In this document: positions 1 through 5,430 of the stretch, piece by piece
Numbering within the stretch: position 1 is the first letter of the stretch
Layout of the letters: each line of letters begins with the position of its first letter
NCBI GenBank assembly: GCA_014381385.1
Contig: JACNLR010000032.1
Location: 1 to 5,430 of the forward strand
DNA: 5,430 bases
DNA from: Planctomycetota bacterium
GTDB taxonomy: Bacteria > Planctomycetota > Phycisphaerae > Phycisphaerales > SM1A02
Direction: 5' to 3'
Notes under the pieces: model-generated
The model's database searches: none
What the model was told of the DNA's origin: nothing
The model's input: only the letters and a program-made list of their open reading frames with translations
Program-made: the position numbers and the translations under genes

Positions 1-2
1 TG

Positions 3-326
3 GTGCTTAGTGATGCAGATGATCTTGACCTTCTTTATGCTCGTTTGATGTACGACCCAGACCTACGGGCGATGCCATGGAATGCAACCCACCTTTGGTT
101 CTTGCGTGGTGTAGACGAGTCTATTGTGCAACATTCAGGTATTCCTGAAGAAAACGTGCATACCGACATGACTGAGAATCCTATAGATTGTTGTCTACTT
201 ACTTGCAACGACATTGACGGCATACCATCGGAACTACGACAATCATGTAAAGCGTTCCTCATTCTTGCTGACACTTCAGATTCCGTTGATTGGCCCCATG
301 CAGGCGTTGCGTACTGGTTCTGCTAA
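3..326 (+). CDS. Hypothetical acidic protein, probably 5'-truncated by the window edge
   Basis: The reading frame is open from the left edge of the window to a TAA stop at 324-326. The first possible start is GTG at 3-5, but only two bases precede it, so no ribosome-binding site can be assessed. The true start may lie further left and this may be only the C-terminal part of a longer protein. The visible 107 residues are soluble-looking, with no membrane segment or signal peptide. They are rich in Asp, especially near the beginning (SDADDLDLL), and contain several Trp and Cys, ending in AYWFC. Phrases such as YDPDLRAMPWNATHLWFLRG look like genuine protein rather than a shadow frame, but I recognise no family and assign no function. 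The gene runs convergently toward ruvX, with 24 bp between the two stop codons, so it is not part of the leftward operon. An antisense frame at 35-274 has no supporting features. Confidence 0.6.
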   Translation: MLSDADDLDLLYARLMYDPDLRAMPWNATHLWFLRGVDESIVQHSGIPEENVHTDMTENPIDCCLLTCNDIDGIPSELRQSCKAFLILADTSDSVDWPHAGVAYWFC

Positions 327-350
327 GAAAGTAGTAGGCGACCGGTCAAT

Positions 351-755
351 TTATTTTTGGAGAAAATCATTGAGGATTTCTGCAGCGGCGAGGGCGTCTC
401 GTATTTTCCTCTTTTGTTTGTGGGTTTTACCTGAACCAGAGAGTATCTCTTGCGCAGCCGAACTCGTAAGCCGTTCATCTTGAAAGTGGAGTTGCTTTGC
501 TGTTGCAGTTTGCAACTTTTCGGCGAACGATTTTGTGATTGCAACCCGTTGCCCAAGGGAACCGTCCATATTCAATGGCAGACCTATCACAATTGCATCT
601 ACGCCTTGCTCTTCAATAGCATCGACGATAGCCCCGACAAGTAGATCGCCTATTGGAATTTCCAATACCGTAACAGGCTGCGCCATTCTTAATTCATCGT
701 CGCCAACGGCTAATCCCGTTCGTTTGTCACCAAGGTCTACCGCTAAGTATCTCAT
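351..755 (-). CDS. ruvX: RuvX/YqgF family putative Holliday junction resolvase / pre-16S rRNA nuclease
   Basis: This 134-residue protein has the usual length of the YqgF family, an RNase H-fold nuclease. The family has been described both as a putative Holliday-junction resolvase and as the enzyme maturing the 5' end of 16S rRNA; the sequence cannot decide between these roles. All family landmarks are visible. The N-terminal AVDLGDKRTGLAVG (residues 5-18) carries the first catalytic Asp at D7. IVIGLPLNMDGSLG (55-68) is the conserved central loop. FQDERLTS (91-98) carries the catalytic Glu at E94. The C-terminal IRDALAAAEIL (118-128) carries the last catalytic Asp at D120. The ATG at 753-755 overlaps the TGA of the upstream mannose-1-phosphate guanylyltransferase gene in an ATGA arrangement. 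No Shine-Dalgarno-like stretch precedes it, so translation probably depends on reinitiation after the upstream gene. It is the last gene of the leftward operon and ends in TAA at 351-353. The family assignment is secure. Confidence 0.95.
   Translation of the reverse strand: MRYLAVDLGDKRTGLAVGDDELRMAQPVTVLEIPIGDLLVGAIVDAIEEQGVDAIVIGLPLNMDGSLGQRVAITKSFAEKLQTATAKQLHFQDERLTSSAAQEILSGSGKTHKQKRKIRDALAAAEILNDFLQK
752..755 (-). promoter_or_regulatory. ATGA stop/start overlap coupling the GDP-mannose gene to ruvX
   Basis: On the minus strand the four bases read ATGA. The ATG starts ruvX and the TGA stops the upstream gene. The roughly 20 bases before the ATG lack a purine-rich ribosome-binding site, so termination-reinitiation is the likely way ruvX is translated. 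The overlap is seen directly; the coupling is inferred. Confidence 0.75.
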
Positions 756-1822
756 TGTAATTCTGGGTCAACAAGGCTATGCATTTCCTTTACACGCTGC
801 GCTTCAGATGCTGGAAACACAAGAGTAGCATCATCGGTGTGTACGATGACTAAATCCTCACAACCTATAGTCGTAATTGCATGCGTCTTATCGCTTGAAA
901 CACAAAGCATGTTCTTGGATTCGAGATGCAAGGATTTTGTGTCACTTCGATTGCCATTTGCATCAGCATCTAGGGTGTCGCCGTAGCTTGGCCAAGAACC
1001 CACATCAAGCCACTCTACGTTCATAGGAACTGTGCAAACGGAAATCTCGTTGTCAGTTGAGGCGGGTTCCATCATCCCGTAGTCCACGCTTATCTTAGGA
1101 AGCGCCGGATACTCCTTGTCAAGTACTCGTTGTTGCGTATCTGTACCCCACGCATCAGCGATTTGTAGGATGCCAGCGTACGAGGCTGGTTGTAACCGTT
1201 CAAGAGCTGAAAGGAAAGAACCCGCATGGAAAATAAACATGCCACTATTCCAAGCAAAGTTACCAGAAGAGATATATTCCTCGGCACTTTTCTTGTCGGG
1301 TTTTTCAACAAATCGTTTGCACGCACGCACTCCACCGCAAATAGGTTCACCAAGTTCAACGTAGCCATACCCTGTTGCAGGATAGGTCGGCGTAATGCCA
1401 AAAGTGACAAAGCGAGATTGGTCTTGTTCTACTACATCAAACCCAATATTTAGACATCGAGCAAACTCTTCTTGGGGTCGAATGATGTGGTCTGCAGTGA
1501 GTACGGCAAAGATTGCGTCCGGATCTTGTTTTTGCAATACTGCTGCAGTAAACGCCACAGCGTTGAGCGTGTCGCGAGGTTCGGGTTCGCCAAGTAATTG
1601 CGAAGTTGGCAAACCCAGTTTTTTGCATATTATTTCTTCGTGTTTTTGGCTTGTGCAAATCCAACGATGATTTTCTGATACGACACCTTCAAGTCGTTTC
1701 GATGCAATTTCAAGTAGGGACTTTCCTTCAAATAAACCAATCAGTTGCTTTGGCGTTATGCCGCGGCTCATTGGCCATAAGCGAGTGCCGCTGCCACCAG
1801 CCATAATCATTGCGTGTCTCAT
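752..1822 (-). CDS. manC: Mannose-1-phosphate guanylyltransferase (GDP-mannose pyrophosphorylase), single-domain form
   Basis: This enzyme joins GTP and mannose-1-phosphate to give GDP-mannose and pyrophosphate, supplying activated mannose for polysaccharides and glycans in the cytoplasm. The nucleotidyltransferase signature GGSGTRLWPMSR (residues 9-20) is followed by PKQL (24-27). Next come EPEPRDTLNA (79-88), the metal-binding region LTADH (108-112), ATGYGYVE (149-156), FVEKP (171-175), WNSGMF (191-196), ISVDYGMME (244-252) and WLDVGSW (271-277). This order is typical of the family. At 356 residues it has only a short C-terminal extension of about 80 residues after WLDVGSW. It therefore lacks the cupin-type phosphomannose isomerase domain of the roughly 470-residue bifunctional ManC/AlgA enzymes. 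The ATG at 1820-1822 overlaps the ruvA stop, and AAAAGGGA lies just upstream as a plausible ribosome-binding site. M5 and M7 are alternative starts but would remove little. Exact sugar specificity cannot be proven from sequence; the symbol manC is used in the broad sense. Confidence 0.92.
   Translation of the reverse strand: MRHAMIMAGGSGTRLWPMSRGITPKQLIGLFEGKSLLEIASKRLEGVVSENHRWICTSQKHEEIICKKLGLPTSQLLGEPEPRDTLNAVAFTAAVLQKQDPDAIFAVLTADHIIRPQEEFARCLNIGFDVVEQDQSRFVTFGITPTYPATGYGYVELGEPICGGVRACKRFVEKPDKKSAEEYISSGNFAWNSGMFIFHAGSFLSALERLQPASYAGILQIADAWGTDTQQRVLDKEYPALPKISVDYGMMEPASTDNEISVCTVPMNVEWLDVGSWPSYGDTLDADANGNRSDTKSLHLESKNMLCVSSDKTHAITTIGCEDLVIVHTDDATLVFPASEAQRVKEMHSLVDPELQ
1819..1822 (-). 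promoter_or_regulatory. ATGA stop/start overlap coupling ruvA to the GDP-mannose gene
   Basis: The minus strand reads ATGA here. The ATG begins the guanylyltransferase and the TGA ends ruvA. Unlike the ruvX junction, a purine-rich site lies just upstream, so independent initiation is also possible. Confidence 0.75.
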
Positions 1823-2436
1823 CTATTCCCTTTTATTTGAAATGAAGATTGCACAAGTTGATCCGCGGTTTTGATTTCAGGATTAGCGTCAAAAGCAAGC
1901 TTGACGAGTTGTTTTGCATCGCGCTTAGTCTCGCCAAGTTGCACAAGCATGGTGATTGCGTCATCACTAAACGCAGGCATCGACACTTCGATTGTAGAAG
2001 CAATTTCCCCGATAAAGATGTCTACCTTGCCATGCAACTCAGCAATAATCGTTTCAGCAGATCGCGTTCCAATTTCTGGCATTTCAGTCAACGCTGTTGC
2101 GTCGCGGTTAGCAATAGCCGTCGCAGTCTCAGCAAAAGGGCGAACGAGGGCACGGAGCGCCTTGCGGTTGCCGATGCCTTTGACAGTTGTAAACAATTCA
2201 AAAAATGCGCGGTCGCGTTCGGATGAAAAGCCAATCAGCCGAGGCAAAAAAGAACTCCCCTGAGATTGCCCTTCAAAATAATGCAACGTATAGAACTCAA
2301 TTGGCTGCCCAATTTTTGATAGAAGTTCAGCAACATTTGCTGCAGGTACAAAGAGCTCATACGTGATTGCTTCGACGAGTAGCAACGCCGAGCGTTCAGT
2401 AAGTTCAACGAGTTCACCGCGTATTCGTGTAATCAC
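1819..2436 (-). CDS. ruvA: Holliday junction branch migration protein RuvA
   Basis: RuvA tetramers clamp four-way DNA junctions and load the RuvB motor for branch migration during recombinational repair. The 205-residue length matches the family. The N-terminal OB-fold opens with ITRIRGELVE (2-11), in the style of the family's MIxxLxG start. Two helix-hairpin-helix DNA-binding motifs follow: VKGIGNRKALRAL (85-97) and MPEIGTRSAETIIAEL (119-134). After a linker, the C-terminal three-helix domain that contacts RuvB is visible around residues 156-198 (DDAITMLVQLGETK onward). The loop corresponding to the E. coli acidic pin reads FEGQSQGSSFLPRLIGF (54-70). It is about five residues longer than in E. 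coli and keeps only one acidic residue (E55) of the Glu-Asp pair. The start is GTG at 2434-2436, because an in-frame stop lies four codons upstream and no ATG intervenes. It begins 4 bp after the acyltransferase stop. RuvB and RuvC are not in the window. Confidence 0.93.
   Translation of the reverse strand: MITRIRGELVELTERSALLLVEAITYELFVPAANVAELLSKIGQPIEFYTLHYFEGQSQGSSFLPRLIGFSSERDRAFFELFTTVKGIGNRKALRALVRPFAETATAIANRDATALTEMPEIGTRSAETIIAELHGKVDIFIGEIASTIEVSMPAFSDDAITMLVQLGETKRDAKQLVKLAFDANPEIKTADQLVQSSFQIKGNR
1827..1834 (-). promoter_or_regulatory. Putative ribosome-binding site of the GDP-mannose gene
   Basis: On the minus strand AAAAGGGA sits four bases before the ATG, inside the last codons of ruvA. 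It only partly matches the AAGGAGG consensus and the gap is slightly short. It is nevertheless the clearest Shine-Dalgarno-like sequence in the operon and supports the first ATG as the start. Confidence 0.5.
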
Positions 2437-2440
2437 GATT

Positions 2441-3148
2441 TCATTCTACCAACGGCCAGCCAGTTGCTTGGGCAAGGCGGTCGCGTAGATCCTTGGTAAT
2501 TTCATTTTTTGTTGCCTCTTTGGGGAAACGTATGAGTTCGATAAACCGCACCCTCGAATACGAACGCTCAAATAATGCACGCTCCATTTCATCATCCATG
2601 GGTGTATCGTCCACCGTTACGAGTAAAACCGGTGCCATTGAATGTGCAATCATTGCTCCAATACCTTCTGCGAAGGGATGGATTGCCTTTCTTGGTTGTT
2701 TTATGCCACCCTCAGGAAAAATCCCGATGACGCCATTTTCTTTAAGGTGTCGCAGGGCGACTCGGAGTCCTGCCGAATCCTTCCCATCCCGAGTGACTGG
2801 AATTATCTGCCCGTGCTCCCATACAAAATCCAGTGAAGGAACCATGTATTCTTTTGCCATAAGCCATCGAATTTTAAAATGGCATTGCGATTGCACCAAA
2901 AGGGGGTCAACAGGACTTTGGTGTTTGCAGACAACGATGAGTTTTCCGGGAAAAACACCCGCTGGAATGCAATCAGTACCAAACGCTTGAACATGGTGGA
3001 TAATTTGCACATAGCACTTATTGAAAAGCCACAAAAATGCAGAGGGACCATCTCCCATCGCAAATCGGGCGAGCATCGGAGCAAGAATACGCTGCACAAA
3101 GGTGATTCCTAGGCATGTAACTGAGATGGCGATAGCAAAGATTAACAT
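2441..3148 (-). CDS. PlsC-type 1-acyl-sn-glycerol-3-phosphate acyltransferase family protein
   Basis: Members of this family transfer an acyl chain to lysophosphatidic acid or related acceptors at the membrane, an early step of phospholipid synthesis. The 235-residue protein starts with a hydrophobic stretch (residues 2-18, LIFAIAISVTCLGITFV) that likely anchors it in the membrane. The catalytic HxxxxD motif is HQSPVD (76-81). The acceptor-binding motif is FPEGG (144-148), where the family usually has FPEGTR. IIPVTRDG (115-122) and APVLLV (172-177) match the other two conserved blocks. The start is the ATG at 3146-3148; an in-frame TAG five codons further upstream rules out a longer protein. 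The weak site AGAGAA precedes it. It is the first gene of the leftward operon, divergent from carB, and stops 4 bp before ruvA. The acyltransferase fold is secure. The exact acceptor and acyl donor are not, so the plsC symbol is withheld. Confidence 0.9.
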   Translation of the reverse strand: MLIFAIAISVTCLGITFVQRILAPMLARFAMGDGPSAFLWLFNKCYVQIIHHVQAFGTDCIPAGVFPGKLIVVCKHQSPVDPLLVQSQCHFKIRWLMAKEYMVPSLDFVWEHGQIIPVTRDGKDSAGLRVALRHLKENGVIGIFPEGGIKQPRKAIHPFAEGIGAMIAHSMAPVLLVTVDDTPMDDEMERALFERSYSRVRFIELIRFPKEATKNEITKDLRDRLAQATGWPLVE

Positions 3149-3152
3149 TTCG

Positions 3153-3158
3153 TTCTCT
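3153..3158 (-). promoter_or_regulatory. Weak ribosome-binding site of the acyltransferase gene
   Basis: On the minus strand AGAGAA lies four bases before the ATG at 3146-3148. It is purine-rich but only a partial Shine-Dalgarno match. An upstream UCUCU in the same transcript could pair with AGAGA across a 12-base loop, but the five-base stem is weak. Confidence 0.35.
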
Positions 3159-3203
3159 GTATGCTAGCCGAGAGAGCCAATCATCGGTATCCTGCCACAA
3201 GTT

Positions 3204-3213
3204 TGCACGTGCA
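3204..3213. repeat. Perfect 10-bp palindrome TGCACGTGCA upstream of carB
   Basis: TGCACGTGCA equals its own reverse complement and ends 12 bases before the carB ATG. A site here is well placed to bind a dimeric regulator affecting carB, or to lie within the carB leader. No second copy was noticed in the window. The palindrome is certain; any role as an operator is inference. Confidence 0.4.
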
Positions 3214-3225
3214 GACATTACCAAT

Positions 3226-5430
3226 ATGCCTCGAAGAGATGATATTCATTCGATTCTGATCCTCGGCTCTGGACCTATTGTCATTGGCCAAGGGTGTGAA
3301 TTTGATTATTCTGGAACCCAAGCCTGCAAAGCCCTCCAAGAAGAGGGCTTTCGTGTTGTGTTGGTGAACTCAAACCCAGCGACAATCATGACCGACCCCG
3401 AATTCTCGGACCGAACCTATATCGAGCCGATTACTCCGGAAGCGGTCGAGCGGGTTTTGCAAAAAGAAAGGGAATTAGGGCACCCCATCGATGCACTCCT
3501 TCCCACAATTGGTGGGCAGACTGCGTTGAACTGCGCATGCGAACTCGACGAGCTTGGGACGCTAGAGAAGTATGGCGTTGAGATGATTGGAGCAACGCGG
3601 GAAATCATTTTTCGTGCTGAAGATCGTGAAGAGTTTCGGCAAGTTGTAAAAAATGTTGGACTAGAACAGGCGGAAAGCGCGACTGTTTCGACGATGGAAG
3701 AAGCGAACGCGTTTCTCGAAAAAATTGGCTTGCCCGCAATTATTCGTCCTGCGTTTACTTTAGGTGGGACTGGGGGTGGCATCGCCTATAACCGAGATGA
3801 GTTTGAATCAATTGTTCGTCGCGGTTTAGAAGCGTCTAGAATAACTCAGGTTCTAATCGACGAGTCTATGCTTGGTTGGAAAGAATATGAACTTGAAGTT
3901 GTAAGGGATAAAAACGACAACTGTGTTGTAGTTTGTGGCATCGAGAATATTGACGCCATGGGCGTGCATACTGGTGACTCCATAACTGTTGCACCAATTA
4001 TGACATTAACAGATAAAGAGTATCAGCGAATGCGCGATGGCGCCCTTGCAATAATGCGAGAGGTGGGTGTTGACACAGGTGGTTCAAATGTGCAGTTTGC
4101 AGTGAACCCCGAAGATGGCAGGCTCATCGTAATTGAAATGAATCCTCGTGTTTCTCGAAGTTCAGCGCTCGCTTCCAAAGCAACAGGGTTCCCGATTGCG
4201 CGTATCGCAGCAAAACTTGCGGTTGGGTACACGCTTGATGAATTACGAAACGATATAACGCAGACTACGTCTGCATGTTTTGAACCGTCCATAGATTACG
4301 TTGTTACAAAAATGCCACGGTGGACTTTTGAGAAGTTTCCAGAAGCGGACGAAACTTTAACGACGCAAATGAAATCTGTTGGCGAAGCGATGTCGATTGG
4401 ACGTACGTTCAAAGAAAGTTTTCAAAAAGCAATTCGCTCGATGGAAGTGAAGCGTTTTGGCTATGGGCTTGATAAAAATGACGAATGGTTGCGAGCTACC
4501 CGTGGTGATGAAGAAGCAGTGTGGCCAATTGATGAAGATACATTGGTGCGGAAACTGTCTGTGCCCAGCCAAGGTCGCGTGTATTACATCCGATATGCAA
4601 TGAAGCTAGGGTGGTCGCCCGAACGAATCTACGAACTTACAAAAATTGACCCGTGGTTTCTCGATCAATTTTTGCAACTTGTTGAGTTTGAAGAAGAACT
4701 GCAAAAGGCATCTTCTCTTGAAGAAATGACCGTTGACTTAATGCACCGCGCAAAAGAACTTGGTTACTCAGACCCTCAACTTGCGTATTTGTACGAGGGT
4801 GTTGTGTCAACGGAATCTATTCTAAAAGTACGCAGTTACCGCAAGCAACTCGGCATCGAGCCGGTGTATAAACTCGTTGATACGTGCGCTGCTGAGTTTG
4901 AAGCAATCACGCCATATTACTATTCGACGTACGAACGACCTTTGCTTCGACTTGGCGAAGGCGAAGTGTACGATGACGAAATACGCATAACGAACAATCC
5001 AAAAATAATAATCCTCGGTGGTGGACCAAACCGAATTGGGCAAGGAATAGAGTTTGACTATTGCTGTTGCCAAGCATCGTTCGCCGCGCGTGAAATGGGA
5101 TTTGAATCCGTCATGGTAAATTCAAATCCAGAAACAGTGAGTACAGATTTTGATACGAGTGACCTGCTTTTCTTTGATCCATTAACTTTAGAAGACACGC
5201 TAAATATTTTGGAACGACTCAATGGCGGTGGTCGTGAGATTATGGATAGGTCAGGTAATGTCGCCGGCGTAATCGTGCAGTTTGGTGGGCAAACCCCCTT
5301 GAATTTAGCACATGGGCTAGCAGCCGCAGGCGGGCCAATCATAGGTACGGGACTAGAAACGATTGGCATTGCTGAAGATCGCGACCGGTTTAAAGCGATG
5401 CTTGGTGAACTTGCATTACGCCAGCCGGAG
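3226..5430 (+). CDS. carB: Carbamoyl-phosphate synthase large subunit, 3' end outside the window
   Basis: CarB uses two ATP, bicarbonate and ammonia (from glutamine via CarA) to make carbamoyl phosphate for pyrimidine and arginine synthesis. The frame stays open for 735 codons to the right edge; full-length family members have about 1070-1100. First half: GSGPIVIGQGCEFDYSG (residues 14-30) opens the preATP-grasp domain and GGQTALN is at 96-102. AEDR (131-134) and IIRPAF (172-177) carry ATP-binding arginines equivalent to E. coli R129 and R169. HTGDSITVAP is near 248-257 and EMNPRVSRSSALASKATG at 304-321. The oligomerisation region ends at DTCAAEF (552-558). The second half repeats the pattern with GGGPNRIGQGIEFDYC (598-613), GGQTPLN (687-693) and AEDR (716-719). 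The C-terminal ATP-grasp and allosteric domains lie beyond the edge. ATG at 3226 is chosen because MPRRDDIHSILILGSG aligns with known starts and no upstream in-frame ATG, GTG or TTG follows the divergent gene. No Shine-Dalgarno sequence is apparent. carA is not visible. Confidence 0.97.
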   Translation, partial: MPRRDDIHSILILGSGPIVIGQGCEFDYSGTQACKALQEEGFRVVLVNSNPATIMTDPEFSDRTYIEPITPEAVERVLQKERELGHPIDALLPTIGGQTALNCACELDELGTLEKYGVEMIGATREIIFRAEDREEFRQVVKNVGLEQAESATVSTMEEANAFLEKIGLPAIIRPAFTLGGTGGGIAYNRDEFESIVRRGLEASRITQVLIDESMLGWKEYELEVVRDKNDNCVVVCGIENIDAMGVHTGDSITVAPIMTLTDKEYQRMRDGALAIMREVGVDTGGSNVQFAVNPEDGRLIVIEMNPRVSRSSALASKATGFPIARIAAKLAVGYTLDELRNDITQTTSACFEPSIDYVVTKMPRWTFEKFPEADETLTTQMKSVGEAMSIGRTFKESFQKAIRSMEVKRFGYGLDKNDEWLRATRGDEEAVWPIDEDTLVRKLSVPSQGRVYYIRYAMKLGWSPERIYELTKIDPWFLDQFLQLVEFEEELQKASSLEEMTVDLMHRAKELGYSDPQLAYLYEGVVSTESILKVRSYRKQLGIEPVYKLVDTCAAEFEAITPYYYSTYERPLLRLGEGEVYDDEIRITNNPKIIILGGGPNRIGQGIEFDYCCCQASFAAREMGFESVMVNSNPETVSTDFDTSDLLFFDPLTLEDTLNILERLNGGGREIMDRSGNVAGVIVQFGGQTPLNLAHGLAAAGGPIIGTGLETIGIAEDRDRFKAMLGELALRQPE

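Larger units (their letters stand above)
3149..3225. promoter_or_regulatory. Divergent intergenic region between the acyltransferase operon and carB
   Basis: These 77 bp must hold the start signals for carB (rightward), and probably those of the leftward four-gene operon, unless a promoter lies inside a coding region. I looked on both strands for -35/-10 pairs with 16-18 bp spacing and found no convincing match. TATGCT at 3160-3165 (+) resembles a -10 element but has no -35 partner. The region does contain a perfect 10-bp palindrome close to carB. Promoter location is inferred from gene arrangement only. Confidence 0.55.

Noticed and set aside
340..360. Possible terminator between the convergent genes: GACCGGTC (340-347) followed by a T-rich run
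   Set aside because: The palindrome has no loop bases, so it cannot form a normal hairpin, and the T-rich run is interrupted and lies inside ruvX.
1090..1410. 106-residue open frame on the minus strand inside the GDP-mannose gene, plus several plus-strand frames across 1116-1806
   Set aside because: They lie in alternative frames of a gene with complete family motifs, have no recognisable domains and arise from low stop frequency in the shadow strands.
1849..2263. Two overlapping plus-strand open frames antisense to ruvA
   Set aside because: The minus-strand frame has both helix-hairpin-helix motifs and correct length; the antisense products have shadow-type composition rich in Ser, Arg and Cys.
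2493..2990. 165-residue plus-strand open frame antisense to the acyltransferase
   Set aside because: It is long but unsupported. The opposite strand encodes HxxxxD and FPEG motifs in order, so this is a mirror frame.
3160..3165. TATGCT as a carB -10 promoter element
   Set aside because: No acceptable -35 hexamer lies 16-18 bp upstream, and the rest of the region shows no matching pair either.
3154..3187. Short inverted repeats in the intergenic region (TCTCT with AGAGA; CCGA with TCGG)
   Set aside because: The arms are only 4-5 bases with loops of 11-12, expected by chance in a sequence of this size, and give no stable structure.
3018..3224. Minus-strand 68-residue frame spanning the divergent intergenic region and the start of the acyltransferase
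   Set aside because: It is out of frame with the acyltransferase, shows no family features and would begin right next to the carB start.
3417..5369. Several minus-strand open frames antisense to carB (3417-3782, 4023-4292, 4357-4572, 4822-5073, 5058-5369)
   Set aside because: carB is continuous and highly conserved through all of these, and the antisense products look like typical shadows of a conserved gene.

Overview
This is an ordinary-looking bacterial chromosomal segment of moderate GC (mid-40s percent by eye). It is densely packed with core genes. I see no mobile element, CRISPR array, tRNA/rRNA or phage gene. The wording of several proteins resembles planctomycetes, especially Phycisphaerae: the RDTLNAV stretch in the GDP-mannose enzyme, NMDGSLG plus DERLTS in RuvX, the long RuvA loop ending in PRLIGF, and the LNGG insertion in the second half of CarB. 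This lineage call rests on remembered family appearance, not on a search.

Layout. Positions 3-326 (+) hold the 3' part, or all, of a short acidic protein I do not recognise. It converges on a four-gene leftward operon occupying 3148 down to 351. In transcription order the operon is a PlsC-type acyltransferase (2441-3148), ruvA (1819-2436), a mannose-1-phosphate guanylyltransferase (752-1822) and ruvX/yqgF (351-755). The genes are separated by 4 bp, then overlap by 4 bp (ATGA), then overlap by 4 bp again (ATGA), so they are almost certainly co-transcribed and translationally coupled. A 77-bp divergent intergenic region (3149-3225) separates this operon from carB (3226 to the right edge, +). 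carB encodes the large subunit of carbamoyl-phosphate synthetase; 735 codons are visible and the 3' third lies outside the window.

How the genes relate. The operon mixes two themes. RuvA (Holliday-junction binding and branch migration) and RuvX (YqgF-type RNase H-fold nuclease) act on nucleic acids. The acyltransferase and the GDP-mannose synthase supply the envelope, with phospholipid and activated mannose respectively. CarB starts pyrimidine and arginine synthesis from glutamine-derived ammonia, bicarbonate and ATP; its small subunit CarA is not adjacent on the visible side. RuvB and RuvC are also not in the window.

I did not find a convincing undescribed system. The points most worth a second look are the unusual tightly coupled operon composition, the altered acidic-pin region of RuvA, a perfect 10-bp palindrome 12 bases upstream of carB, and the unidentified first gene.
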